Positions 22,802-34,101 of a DNA stretch of 64,000 bases are shown piece by piece. Under the pieces are notes generated by a model. That model searched no databases. It worked only from the letters and a program-made list of their open reading frames with translations, and was not told the origin of the DNA. This DNA is from Dichetophora obliterata (Eukaryota; Arthropoda; Insecta; Diptera; Sciomyzidae): positions 6,188,501 through 6,252,500 of the forward strand of contig OY986436.1 of assembly GCA_963920525.1 (NCBI GenBank), written 5' to 3'. The stretch's first letter is position 1; the number at the start of each line of letters is the position of its first letter. Both the position numbers and the translations under genes were made by a program.

Positions 22802-24386
22802 TACTTAGTTTTTTTGAAAAGAAAGCTAAAGGTTCTTCGCAGTTATTAAATTGTTGTTGTAAAACAGCTCCTATAGCATATATTGATGCGTCAACGGCTA
22901 ACGAGAGTTTCGCATTTTTATTAAAATGATTTAATAGAGTTCTCGTTGCAAAACTCTCTTTAACTTTAAAAAAAGAATCATATGCTTCTGCTGGCCAATT
23001 AAGGTATTTGTCTTTATTTTTTAATGAAGAAGTTAACATTGAATGAATAGAACAGAGAAATTCAGCAAGTTTTGGGATGTATCGATGGTAATAGTTGACC
23101 ATGCCTACAAATTTTTGTAACTGTTTAACTGTTTTGGGTCGTTCAAAGTTCCGAATAGCTGTGACTTTTTCTTCTGTAGGTTTAATTCCATTATGTGAAA
23201 TGTTATAACTAAGGAAATCTATTTGAGACACGCCAAAGAAACATTTACTCAGTTTGAAATTCAAGCCGAATTCGGACAATTTTTCGAAAATAATGGTTAG
23301 ATGTTTTGTATGTCCATCTTCATTTTTGCTTGCAACTAAGATGTCGTCCAGGTAAACAAACACAAATTCAATGCCAGAAAACACTTCATTAATGAACCGC
23401 TGAAATGTTTGCGCTGCATTCCGCAGACCGAAAGGCATTCTTACGAATTCAAAAAGTCCAAAGGGGGTTGTTATCGCTGTTTTATGTATATCTTCCGGTG
23501 CCATGGGAATTTGATGATATGCACGTACTAAGTCAATTTTGGAAAATACGTCTTTGTCCCGTAAATCAATGTTAATATCATGGATGTGAGGCAGAGGATA
23601 CCTGTCTGGAATAGTTATAATATTTAGTCTGCGGTAATCACCGCATGGGCGCCAATCGTTCGGTTCTTTTTTGGCTACCAAATTTAAAGATGATGCCGCA
23701 TACGAATGAGATGGGCGACATATTCCTGACTTCACCAAAAAATCAAATTCCGACTTTGCAATTTTGAATTTTAAGGGATCGAGGCGACGAGGTTTTGCGA
23801 AAGGAAGTTGACCGTTGGTTAATATACGATGTACCGTTGAATGTTTGACGGTTTCATTATAATCTGCTTCGGATATCAATGAAGGATATCGTTTTATAAT
23901 TCGAGTGTACTTTTTATCAACAGAAAATAATAATATTGGTAAAGAAATTTTACAAACCTGGGAAATGGTACTTACTGATAAGTTTGTAAGTGGATCGATT
24001 AAAAGTTTATTTTTTAAATCTATAAGTAATGCATATTTTGATACAAAATCGGTGCCTATTATAGGTTTAGAAATGTCAGCTAATGTGAAGATAAATGAAA
24101 AATCTCGTCGAAGTCCAAGGTTAACTTTAAGGTTATGTTTTCCGAAAGTTTTTATAGTGCTTCCATTTGCAGCTGTAAGGAATAAGTCGGTATTTCTTTT
24201 GTTACTTTTGAATTGAGAGCAAGGTAAAACGGAAATTTCGGCACCGCTATCAATTAAGATCTTCATCATATTGTCTTTGTCATACACGAATGGGCGACAT
24301 GTTTTAGAATTTTGAGTCCCATTATCTGCCGCCGAAATAATGGGAAGGTTTAGTTTTCCTGTGATTGATTTGGTACATATGAACAT
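22749..24386 (-). pseudogene. Gypsy-type protease, reverse transcriptase and RNase H, truncated by stop and shift
   Basis: Makes cDNA from element RNA. Order along 545 residues: aspartic protease with [12 protein letters not shown] near residue 45-57; RT with motif [14 protein letters not shown], the [13 protein letters not shown] region and catalytic [10 protein letters not shown]; then RNase H with [13 protein letters not shown] and the [11 protein letters not shown] segment. The frame overlaps the end of gag by 37 nt in the -1 frame, implying programmed -1 frameshifting. It terminates at a TAG near 22749, inside a short direct repeat (AATAAATAGCC twice at 22739-22761); the downstream part then sits in another frame, so both a stop and a short duplication have hit this point. 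RT itself has no visible lesion. Confidence 0.92.
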
Positions 24387-25285
24387 GGTTGTTCACAATT
24401 ACATGCTTTACTTCCAAAACGATAATGAAATCTGCAAAGCCAATTTAGTGATTTCGACCTATTTCGAAAAGGGCTTCTGCTGTAGCTTTGTCTATAGCGA
24501 GGACGCGATTCTCGATCTTCAATAGAACGTTTTATAGCACTTATATAAGTAGATAATTTTTTGAAGCTTTCACACATTGCATTAGTGATTTTAACTAAAT
24601 TTTCAACTATATTGTCTAATTTTAAATTATTTTCATTTTTAGTTGGTGAGTATGGGTTAAATGCATTTATTTCATTTTTGTTTGACACTTCCCATATTTT
24701 ATCGGCTAAAGTAACGAGTTCATTTAAATCGGACGCATTTGACCCGGTTAGTGCAATATTCAAGCTTTTGGGTAATTTTCTGAGCCAGAGTTTTTTAATA
24801 AGATCTGAATCAATACTTGAACCAGCTAATAAGATCAATGATCTATAAAACTCTGAGGGTTTACGGTCTCCGATATCAGAGTCAGATAGCAATTTATCTA
24901 GTTTTCTCTGTTCACTTAGGGAATTTCGTTCGATAAGGTATTTCTTTAAATTATCGTATTTGTTGTTTGTAGGTGGTTTTTGGATAATGTCCAGTACGGA
25001 TACAATGACTTCTTGAGGAAGTGAAATAATTAAATGTTCATATTTCGTATTATCTTGTACAATACCGTTTGAAGCGAATTGTATTTCAGTATGGATGAAC
25101 CATGCTTCAGGATGGCCCGTCCAAAATGAAGGTAATTTGACAGAAGTGGCATCAATTTCAAGATTTTGTAAGAGTGTATTGGTGGTTGTCATGTTTGGAT
25201 CAGAATCGGGTGAAGTAAAATTAATAAGAGGTAGACTTGTTTGGTTGGGATTCTGGGTTTTAGATATCGGGGAACGTGGTAACAT
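24350..25285 (-). CDS. Gag-like structural protein of the gypsy-type element
   Basis: 311 residues, open from ATG to stop. It would form the particle and bind element RNA. Residues about 50-220 contain a [12 protein letters not shown] start and a long helical-looking region resembling the retrotransposon gag capsid domain. Near the C-terminus is [20 protein letters not shown], a C-x2-H-x9-C-x3-C spacing with one extra cysteine, instead of the standard CCHC knuckle; this type is known from CsRN1-type Ty3 elements (comparison from memory). An Arg/Ser-rich stretch precedes it. It starts 438 bp downstream of the 5' LTR. It is the only element frame here without a visible lesion. Confidence 0.85.
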   Translation of the reverse strand: MLPRSPISKTQNPNQTSLPLINFTSPDSDPNMTTTNTLLQNLEIDATSVKLPSFWTGHPEAWFIHTEIQFASNGIVQDNTKYEHLIISLPQEVIVSVLDIIQKPPTNNKYDNLKKYLIERNSLSEQRKLDKLLSDSDIGDRKPSEFYRSLILLAGSSIDSDLIKKLWLRKLPKSLNIALTGSNASDLNELVTLADKIWEVSNKNEINAFNPYSPTKNENNLKLDNIVENLVKITNAMCESFKKLSTYISAIKRSIEDRESRPRYRQSYSRSPFRNRSKSLNWLCRFHYRFGSKACNCEQPCSYVPNQSQEN

Positions 25286-25703
25286 TTTTGTGAAAGTGGG
25301 GAAGATTTACACGTAATTGAAAAATGTTTTTAAATAATTGATAATAAACAATAATATTTAATTAACATGTGTGTATAAATTAGTTTAAATTACTGTGTAA
25401 CCGATACCTGAATAAAGTTCTTATGAATAATTAGTTTTTGTTGAAATTTTGATCCTTGGCGTTAGTTGTTAAGTATATCCTTGTCTCAAATCTTGGTGTG
25501 GGCACTTTAAATATGTAGCAGAAATCATTTAGCAGCTATGTATAAGGTTGTAATTCTTGCTGTGTTGGTGGGAGCTAACGAAGTTTATTGCTGTTGTGTC
25601 CGATGTGTATTGTTGGAATCGTTGATTGGCTGGAAACCAATTTTAAATTTCTTGATTTCTTTAATCCTTGAGTTTTTATAATGCGTTTTGTTTTTTTAAT
25701 AAG

Positions 25704-25719
25704 CCTGGCAGGATCGCCA
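25704..25719 (-). promoter_or_regulatory. tRNA primer-binding site
   Basis: In element orientation TGGCGATCCTGCCAGG begins three or four bases inside the 5' LTR boundary. TGG start and position fit a PBS complementary to a tRNA 3' end. A tRNA-Arg match is plausible because the Drosophila 412/mdg1 PBS also starts TGGCGA, but I could not confirm the tRNA. Confidence 0.7.
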
Positions 25720-25722
25720 ATT

Positions 25723-25975
25723 TTAGATATCAGGCATTTTAGTTTATTATTTTGGAATTTATTGATAAATTATAAAGAAGAGTTGTTTTCTGTTCAAGAA
25801 AAATATTCATACTGAAAAATTGTAAACTACAAAATTCAAAATTGAAACTCTTAACAAATTTTATAACTTTTAAATAATGAGCATTAAAGTACTTTAAAAC
25901 AAGTGTATGATATAAATAAAAACAGGAAATAACAATTAATGTTTTAGAGTTGAGAATATAAATTAAGACACTACA
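25723..25975 (-). repeat. 5' LTR of the gypsy-type element
   Basis: 253-bp copy flanked on the outside by the target duplication CATAT (25976-25980). It would hold the promoter and polyadenylation signals; AATAAA-like words occur in the A-rich middle, but no clear TATA box stands out. Confidence 0.92.
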
Positions 25976-25980
25976 CATAT

Positions 25981-28240
25981 TTTAACAATGACGTAACTCA
26001 TCTTAAGAATGATGCTAAGGTGATAATTTTAATGCATGAACCGTCCTTGTCAGATATATAGTTTGGATGTTCGTCCTTGTAGGATGTATGGTTTGGGAGT
26101 TATAACAAAAAAACTAAGAAAAAAATTAGAAAAACAAAAATAATTCACCAAAGTGACACATAAAATTAATTTTGAAGTTAAAATTATTTCAAAAAAATTG
26201 TATGTATTTTAATTACAAACATTTTGGTGAATAAATCATCCTTGGGAGTTATTACGAAAAAAATATATAATATAATAGCTCAAAATATGGGATACCAACA
26301 AAAGTAACGAACAAATATCAAATAATTTTTTTAAAAAGTTAATGTCTGTTTCTCTGTTTTGACTCCGCTACAGTAATTTCCCTATTTAGATACATATATT
26401 AACTATTTTTTTTTCTCAATAGTAATTTATTTTAATAATAGAAAAGGAACTGTGGCCAACTTAATTTCAACAGTGAATAATCTTCGGGTTTTTCGGTAGA
26501 TTGTCGTCTTAAGATTGTCAACACAGATACAAACTCTTCAACCTTAAAACCAAGATACTAGCTTAAAACAAGGGCAACCAAACTTTGAACTTCAATGCTA
26601 TATTTCTATACCGCTATTACAGTCATTATTAACAATTACCAGAGGACAACTTTGAAAACTCCCACGAGAATGAACTGAAAAATTCACTTTAAAACTTTTA
26701 GCTAACTTAATGAAGTTAAATTATCAAAATAATTGCAAATGCCTAATGTCGGGCATCAAAGAATAAAAGCAGCGAATAATCTTGAAACAAGCAATCCCAA
26801 GAGTATCATTAAGAAAATTTTAACCAATTTGAACTTTCTCTGCCTACCACATTGTTGGAGGTCGCAGAACTAGCAGTAACATTTTAATAGCTAAATACAT
26901 CTTTGCAATTTTCAGCCTATCCAATGTTATTGGCAAAGTTTGACGCTTTACACTGCATAACGCTGTGGTTTTATGCTTTAAGGTTTAACGGTTAAGGTAT
27001 CATATAATTGGTATAAACACATGATATGTGTATTGGAAGTATGAGCTTTTCTAAAGATTTTTATGGAAATGAAACTTGTTTATTTATAGCATATTCAATA
27101 ATAGTTATGACTTTTAATAAGGGTTTCTTGAAATATGCTTAGAATTGGGACGTGCTTTTTAAACAACCTTTGCAATGACTCACTCCTGGCAAAAATGATA
27201 TTTTATTAGTAATTTCAAATAGAAACAGTTCTCTTTTAAAAGAATGATTGTGATATTTTAAGTCACATAAAAAAATATCTATTGTTCAAGTTTTGAAAAT
27301 TCAAGTAGCTTTGCTTTGAATACGAGATGGTTGCCATACCTCCTTTTAACGCCCACAAATCAATTAAAATGCTGTACTTCAGACGGTTTGAGTTGAACAA
27401 TTCTAAAATTTGGTAATTTAGTTTGTATGATTACTATCGGCAGCTGTGCTAAAAATGGGCATGACCTCATTATAGTTACGCCTCATTTCCCTAAACATTA
27501 TCTTTCACAAATCGTTACAAATTTAATTCGTATATTATTTATGTTCCTTAAATTTTTAATATCAAATAAATGGAAGGGTTTATTGCAATAACGTGATAAG
27601 CCACATGATACAAAAAAATCCTGATACATAGCCTGATACAAAAATAAATTTTCAACACCATTTTAAGCCATTTCGGCTATTCCTTTTAAAATATCGGTTC
27701 CATGTTAATTAATCGTGATCTATTATTTAAATTATAACATTAATTTAATTATAAGCATTAGATAAAGTAAGGTTTTAAGAAGGCAACAACAACAACAACA
27801 ACAACGCCGTATAGAGTCAATCACTTAGCTGATTAGAGTCTGTTTCGGAAATCGCTACATTTCCTCTTCAGTAGTCTTCGAGCACAGATAATATAATAGA
27901 AAGATGTGCCACCATACAAACAAGTGGCACTGTAGAATTTAAAAGCTTTATGAGAGTCAGCGACCGAACGATTTAAAGCTTTTGAGAGCGAGAGAATAAG
28001 TAAGCGACAATGTGAGCAAATGTGAGCATAATATTGGAAAGCAATAGAAATGATATGTAAAGATTTGTTGCACGAAACATCTGAATAAACGATGCAGCTG
28101 CCAACAAAATGTAGCAGAATTTCATTAGGTTTTAAGCTCAGTACTCTGTTCAGTTTCATTTGAAATTCCACTCAAATCTCCATACAAAAAATGACAGCTG
28201 CGAAACAAGCGTGGAAATTTTCACAACATGTTCATCAGGG
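25981..28240. other. Non-coding stretch with local repeats
   Basis: The first 350 bases continue the repeat seen left of the LTR element (for example GGATGTATGGTTTGGGAGTT near 26,088). A CAA microsatellite lies at 27,787-27,805. The 112-codon minus-strand open frame at 27,833-28,171 has no recognisable domain and is not called as a gene. Confidence 0.45.
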
Positions 28241-28499
28241 CAGTACTATGTTTCGCTGCGTGAAATTATCGCAACATGTTCCTGAGCAACATTTTTTCAC
28301 GACAATTTAATTGTACTGCCTATTTATTTTGAAGTGAAAAGAGAGAGTTCGTATGAGATTTTCTGACTCACTCTCTGAGTCTCTCTGAGAAACGTTTCCA
28401 TAGGAATTCCTCCCAACAAAATTTAAGTCAGAAATTTCACGTAACAAATAAATGAATGTTGTCACAGCGAAATTTCACGCTAGCAAACATAGTACTATG
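28241..28499. mobile_element. Putative MITE, ~260 bp
   Basis: The left side AGTACTATGTTTCGCTGCGTGAAAT and the inverted right side AGTACTATGTTTGCTAGCGTGAAAT (both shown in parts: AGTACTATGTTT, GCGTGAAATT) form terminal inverted repeats of about 28 bp with a small internal difference. No clear target duplication and no coding sequence. The phrase CACAACATGTTCATCAG just outside resembles CGCAACATGTTCCTGAG just inside, so the boundary may lie further out. Confidence 0.5.
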
Positions 28500-28500
28500 C

Positions 28501-29693
28501 TTTACTTAAAAAATGTAGGCAAGTTTTTTACTAAACTACCCAACCAACATTATATAATTTAAAGTTATTATATTTTTTTGCATTATCTTTTATCTTTTTG
28601 CTATATAATTTCAAGAATATAATATCATAAAGATGACATAATCTAGGTATATTTTGTGTGTTGACTTGGTTTTTTTTCCCATTTTGCCACATGATATTGT
28701 TAGTGTTATATTATTGCAAGGGCGATTCCATCAGTTGAAGCTTAGCCGCGAATATTGTTGTAAGCAATATTGTTTAAGTTGTTTTTTTGCGGAAAAATTT
28801 TTTATTTAACTACTTTTATATATTTTTATTATATTATTGCAAATACATGCTTTACTATATGAAAAGTACGCAGAAATGAAAGATACAACAAAAATATTTT
28901 TTAATCATTTTTTGATTAAAAATTCAATATTTTGGACCGTTCTTGAAAAAAAAATTAAAGAATATATTCACTGACTTAACGCTACAGTTGAAACTATTTT
29001 TGTAAAGTGCTTTTATTAAAACTTTGATCAAAAAAATTTGAATTAAATATATTTAAAAATAGCGGATATATTTGCATCGAAAGTTCTCATTCTTGGGGAA
29101 AGATGTTTTATGAAAAAAATCATTGTACCAAAAATTTCTGAAATTCCAAAGATATGTGAATGTTTTTGGTATTAAAATTACTGAAATTTTTTAAATTTAA
29201 TTTGCGAAAATTTTGTTTCAAGAAAGATTTTCAATATCAAAATTTACGTAAGTGAAAATGGGTGGAATGAGCGTGATCAAAACTAAGTATGTCACAATCT
29301 AATCTAGGATGCATACAATATGTGCACCTAAATTGTGCGAAGTCCGTTAAGCTATTTAGATTTGTATAAATGTCAATTAAACAAACAAACCAGAAAATAA
29401 GTTTTATTAATAAAGACTTTGTGTTAAATCGTATGAGTGTTATAGAACGAATTTAATTCGAAAAGAATTGAAGAATTTTCAAAGATTTTTTCGATTTTTT
29501 TAAGTTTTGAAAAATTTGTCCCCAGTTATGATACTACAGCTTCAAAAGTATTTTTTCATATTACAAAATTTATACATGTTTGCAAATAAGAGTTTATATC
29601 TAAACTCTAAAGTTTATATCTTTCATTTTAGCTATCATTTGTATTGATCTAACGATTTTTGTATAAATTTTCTAAATACTACATTTCTGAAAG
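28501..29693. other. Non-coding stretch
   Basis: No gene. Contains the second copy (28,905-29,085) of the dispersed repeat also at 15.7 kb, and at 29,200-29,350 a piece with TCTAGGATGCATACA related to the repeats at 10.7 and 11.5 kb. Confidence 0.45.
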
Positions 29694-29789
29694 AGTTTGT
29701 AACGGGGATCCCGTACAAGTTTGCACCCCGCACACTACGCCACTGCCTCACTACACCACTGTGCGCTCAACTCAACCAACAACCAAACC

Positions 29790-29791
<2 letters not shown>

Positions 29792-29833
<42 letters not shown>
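29792..29833. repeat. CA dinucleotide microsatellite
   Basis: About 20 uninterrupted CA copies, preceded by a CAACCAAACCAAC-type low-complexity run. An open frame spanning it (29,659-29,934) is an artefact of the repeat. Confidence 0.95.
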
Positions 29834-29834
<1 letters not shown>

Positions 29835-30078
29835 CCAGCACATTCAACGCAGCCAACAGCCAAGCCTACGTAAACCACACGCAACAGCCAGACACGCTAT
29901 AATTCCCAGAAGGTTTCTAGCGACATATGAATAAGTAAGGCACATTGTGACAGACTTCGGCACGGCTCGGGAACGTAGTGCTTTGTTCCGTCGCTTACTT
30001 GTTGAAAACGATAACAAGTCCGTTGATTTAAAACGAGCTATCGCAAGGTGGCTCGTATTAATACATTTAGCTTTTTAA

Positions 30079-30400
30079 GTATTAAGTAGTTAGTGACTCA
30101 TCACGTTTGCTTCGGCTTATCGGGAGTCTCGTTTTTTTTATTCATATTAAGTAGCTAGTGGCTCATCACGTTTGCTTCGGCTTATCGGAGGTCTCGTTTT
30201 TTTATACTTATTAAGTAGTTAGTGACTAATCACGTTTGCTTCGGCTTATCGGGAGTCTCGTTTTTTTATTATATTAAGTAGCTAGTGACTCATCACGTTT
30301 GCTTCGGCTTATCGGTAGTCTCGTTTTTTTATACTTATTAAGTAGTTAGTGACTCATCACGTTTGCTTCGGCTTATCGGGAGTCTCGTTTTTTTTACTTA
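30079..30400. repeat. Five ~64-bp tandem repeats
   Basis: The core TCACGTTTGCTTCGGCTTAT occurs at 30101, 30166, 30230, 30293 and 30357. Each unit begins TTAAGTAG(T/C)TAGTG and ends AGTCTCG plus a T run. Units differ at only a few sites. CACGTT and CTTCGG words recur in each copy, so the array could act as a reiterated enhancer of the putative LTR. Confidence 0.95.
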
Positions 30401-30837
30401 GTGGTGCCATCACGTCGGCTTTTGTCAGACGATAGCCCGACGTACAGATATATACTTAGAATTCTTTTATTTTGTTGTTATTACACTATCGTTAAAATAA
30501 ATACCAAGGCGCTTCACGCCATATACAGACATTTTTAAAGATATATATATTATACAAATTATGTACAATAATACAACATAAAAGATAACGCAGCGTAGTC
30601 AGGTTCTGCCAAAGTCATTGTCCCACCGAACATCACTGAACTTCAGCGAACACCGAACATCACCGAACATCTCAGAACTTCGCGAACACCGAAGTCATCG
30701 AGCACTGAAAAATATCATCTGAGCATTAAAATCAACAAGTCTTCTTATTTATTTTGGACAAAAGTTTGAGGGTCTTTTGTTTGACCCTGGAGCCGCTGAG
30801 CACACCTCAGCCTTTGAACAAAACCCCCTTGCAAGTT

Positions 30838-33389
30838 TAAAAAATATGGTTAATACTCAAAATTACCTCCTATACAGGCCAAATATGCGATATCGGATAG
30901 CTTTATAATTATATTTCGAAAAGCCTCAGAATTCGGTATTCGATCACATTTTACAAGTAGCGTTTCCCTGATAACATGCGATGGGCGTTGGACAAGGGGG
31001 CGTGGCACCTCCTACACCACCCAAATTTGCGATATCGAATTGCTTTAGAGTTATAGGCTGCATAGCTTCGGAACTCAGTATTCGACTACAATTTTCACGT
31101 TTCACTGATAATATTTTATGGGCATTATCACTCCCACACAACTGTAATTTTTGATATGGAATAGCTTTGAAGTTATAGGTGGCCGCACAGCCTCGGAATT
31201 TGGTACTCGACCACAATTTACTCGTCGCGTTTCACTTATAGCATGTTATGGGCGTTTGGCAACGGGGGCGTGGCAGCAACACACAGTGTTTTAGCTAGTT
31301 ATTTAAACCAGCGCGAAGATTTCGTTTTTTTTGTTTTGATTTATTTTTAACGTATCTTTGTTTACGTTATTTCTGTTATTTTACAGATTTTAAAGAGTTT
31401 ACAGTGTTGCAAATCCAATTATAACGTAAAATTGCGGTTTAGGGATTTTGAAATTTAGCTAAAAACGCTAAGAACATTGTTTGTAAACAAAATCTTAAGT
31501 TAAATATATGATAATTGGGTTTTTAAAGTCTGAAGAATAAAGTCTGAAAGGTAAATACGAACTCACGACGTCGACTTAGATGCAGGTAATTTTGAGTATT
31601 TTTACTAAAACCGAAATACGTAAATATCCACCCTGCAATATTTTCGTTGAAATATTTTTTTTTTTTTTAACAACAATGTAAAAATAAAACCAACTTATAT
31701 ATCAAAGTCACATTTGTGCGCACTCTTATATAGGGGAAATGTTAAATAAATGGTATATTTTAAACTCTTTCACAAATGTAGTATTCAGAAAATGTCTACA
31801 AAAATCGTGCAAATAATCGTATAAATAATAGCTTAAATAAAAGGTATAAATGTCTTATTTGTAATATTTATAAAACTTGTAAAATAAATGAAGACTTTTG
31901 GAGTTATAGGATCATAACTGGGGAAATAATTTTTTTTCCAAACCTTTATTTTCAATTTGTTTACCACTGTTATTAATTTCTTATTCACTTTTAAATAAAA
32001 AATACAATGAATAAACAATTTTGTTATTCACTACTATTTTATGAGTAAAATTTTCGCTATTAATTTTTTTATTAATTTTTTATTCAATATTAATTTTTTA
32101 TTCATTATAAATATCGTATTCATTTCTAATTTTTCATTCATTTTTTAATAATAAATAAAATGAAAAAAATCTTATGATTCACTTTTGAATAATGAACCAA
32201 ATAAATAATAAACAAAAAAATAATGACAATAAAATTAATAGTGAATAGCACATAAATAGGCAATGAATCAAAAAAAATAATGTACGAAAAATTAATTATT
32301 GAAAAATTTGAAATTCTTTTTGAATTGCATTCTTTGTTAAAAGCATTCATATGAATAAAAAAATAATTAATTATTCTGAATAACGAAAAAAATAATTGAA
32401 ATTTTATTTATAGACAATTTTGAATTCATTGGATGGATTTGTGTGTCGTTCTTCAGTTTTCCTTAAGATTCTGAATATTTATGCAGATTTTACTGCTCTG
32501 GCTGAGTCAATCAAAAATAGTCAATATTAATAGCAAGCAGTGAATAAGAAAAATCTGCTTCGCACAAAATAAGGAAGTCATCATGAAAATAATCCAAACA
32601 AACAAAAACATTTGTTGCTGTCAAGCAGAGATCACAACTACTTGGTTCCAACAACAACAACGGAAAAAACAATGACAACATTAAATTTCACTACTCTCGC
32701 TAGCTATGAGAAACCATGCAGTGGTGATCTATGCTGTGAAGCATTGTGGAGTAAAGAGTGAAAGAGCATTGCAGAGAGAATGTGCATGCAAGGATTGGAA
32801 ACTTTTCTCTCATGAAAGCTTTTTCATCGCGCTCACAAAAGCTTACGTATTGATCTGAAAAATATTTGTTACTTTTTAATGTTCTACGTGGCACATCTTT
32901 ATACTATATAATCTTTGCCTAGAGTGATTAAGCTGTGATCATGTGTAAAATTTTCCTTGAGCAATTCCATTTTTTCATACAAAAATGCGTTTTTTCAAAA
33001 CTTTAAAGCTGATTATTTCACAATATTTTTTGTGGCATAACTTACAATGAGCCCTTAAATTGCATTGTTCATTGGTTAATTTTTAAGGTTTTGTTTTTTA
33101 ATTTTTCCAATGTTGAGCAAGACTGTTTTTCCATTTCATGTGTGATTGAAAAACGTTTTATCTATTGTAATTAGTTTTTTAATTTCAGTTCCGGTTAATA
33201 AAAATCTTCATTTTGCGGTTATTCTAGAAGTCAGTTTTAATATTTTTACGAATCATTACTTCGTTTTTACAACTTTTTCTTAAAACATGCAATCATTATT
33301 ATTTAATGCAGAAAAGTTTTTAAATTAGCTCATATGAGCCAATATGTATTTCAAAGAATGATCTAAAACTCATTTGAGATTAATATTAT
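30838..33389. other. Non-coding stretch, very AT-rich at 31.8-32.4 kb
   Basis: Starts with a degenerate repeat (30,885-31,280, listed separately). The segment 31,800-32,400 is dominated by AATAAA/TTTATT words derived from low-complexity sequence. No gene is supported; the longest frames are 61-90 codons without domains. Confidence 0.5.
30885..31280. repeat. Three diverged ~125-bp units
   Basis: Each unit runs GCGATATCG/GAATAGCTTT, then AAGTTATAG, a GCCTCGGAATT(T/C)GGTA segment, a CGTTTCACTGATA segment, and ATGGGCGTT. Units start near 30,887, 31,026 and 31,151. The word GGGGGCGTGGCA recurs twice (near 30,997 and 31,265). Family unknown. Confidence 0.6.
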
Positions 33390-34101
33390 TTAATTTTAAT
33401 TTAATTTATTTAATTTAATTATCATGTTCACATATAAGACAAAGTCTTTTAAATGCAGTAAGAAATCAAAGAATAACAACAAGTTATAACCAACAAATAA
33501 ATATAAACAAAAAATTTTAAATTACTTATTTTAAATTAAAAAAAAAATTGTAAGCAACGACTAAGTTTAACTTTAAATTTTAAATTTAAGTTATAATCAA
33601 CAAACAAATGCATTTGACTCAAGAAATTAAATTGAGTTATAAGCTTTAATTTTAACAATAAATTATAATTGAATTGAATTTTGACTTATGTTTATTACCT
33701 TTAAGGAACTTTATCAAATAATTAAGAAGATAACATTAATAAAATAGAAAATAGAAGAAAGAAGAAAGATGGTATCAAGAAAAGTGTTGGAATATTGCAT
33801 GCTTAAAGTTTTGCTTATTTCGGATACTTTTGATTCTTGAAGGTAGCGAATTCCACATTCTGATAGCGTTCACAAAAAAGAGTCTGTTTGAATTCAAAAA
33901 ATTCTATACAGGAATTACAAGGTTCATATTTCTGGTCGATCTACAAAACTGTAACTTATTAAATAAGTAATTAGGAGTTTGTGTATAAATCAAGTTATGC
34001 AAAAAAATACAGTTTCAAGCATCCAAATAATTGGAAATATTGCAACCAAGTACTCGATTGCTCAAATGACTTATACGGTCAAACTTTTTAAGACCATAAA
34101 C

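Larger units (their letters stand above)
21010..25975 (-). mobile_element. Ty3/gypsy-type LTR retrotransposon, full length but degenerate
   Basis: A 4.97-kb element on the minus strand: 5' LTR (25723-25975), PBS, gag-like frame, pol (protease, RT, RNase H, integrase), PPT, 3' LTR (21010-21263). The 5-bp duplication CATAT flanks it (21005-21009 and 25976-25980). The domain order PR-RT-RH-INT is that of Ty3/gypsy. There is no envelope frame. LTRs differ at roughly ten positions plus one indel, about 4%, so it is not recent. The gag knuckle (see gag) resembles the CsRN1-type lineage more than classic Drosophila gypsy, but the clade should be tested by phylogeny. Confidence 0.93.
29698..30833. 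mobile_element. Probable solo LTR, 1.14 kb
   Basis: Begins TGTAACGGGG and ends CCCCCTTGCA, so it has TG...CA ends, and is flanked by AGTT (29694-29697 and 30834-30837). Inside are a CA microsatellite, five ~64-bp tandem repeats, a TATATA word near 30,450 and AATAAA near 30,497, the last two in a plausible promoter/poly(A) order. No internal retroelement coding lies next to it, hence solo LTR. The short TSD makes this tentative; the strand is inferred to be plus from the poly(A) signal. Confidence 0.5.

Noticed and set aside
27833..28171. 112-codon minus-strand frame
   Set aside because: No domain or motif; composition like surrounding DNA.
29659..29934. 91-codon frame with a Thr-His repeat
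   Set aside because: Translation of the CA microsatellite inside the putative LTR.
30079..30400. Five repeats as a CRISPR array
   Set aside because: The units are contiguous tandem copies without unique spacers; the context is a eukaryotic retroelement-like sequence.
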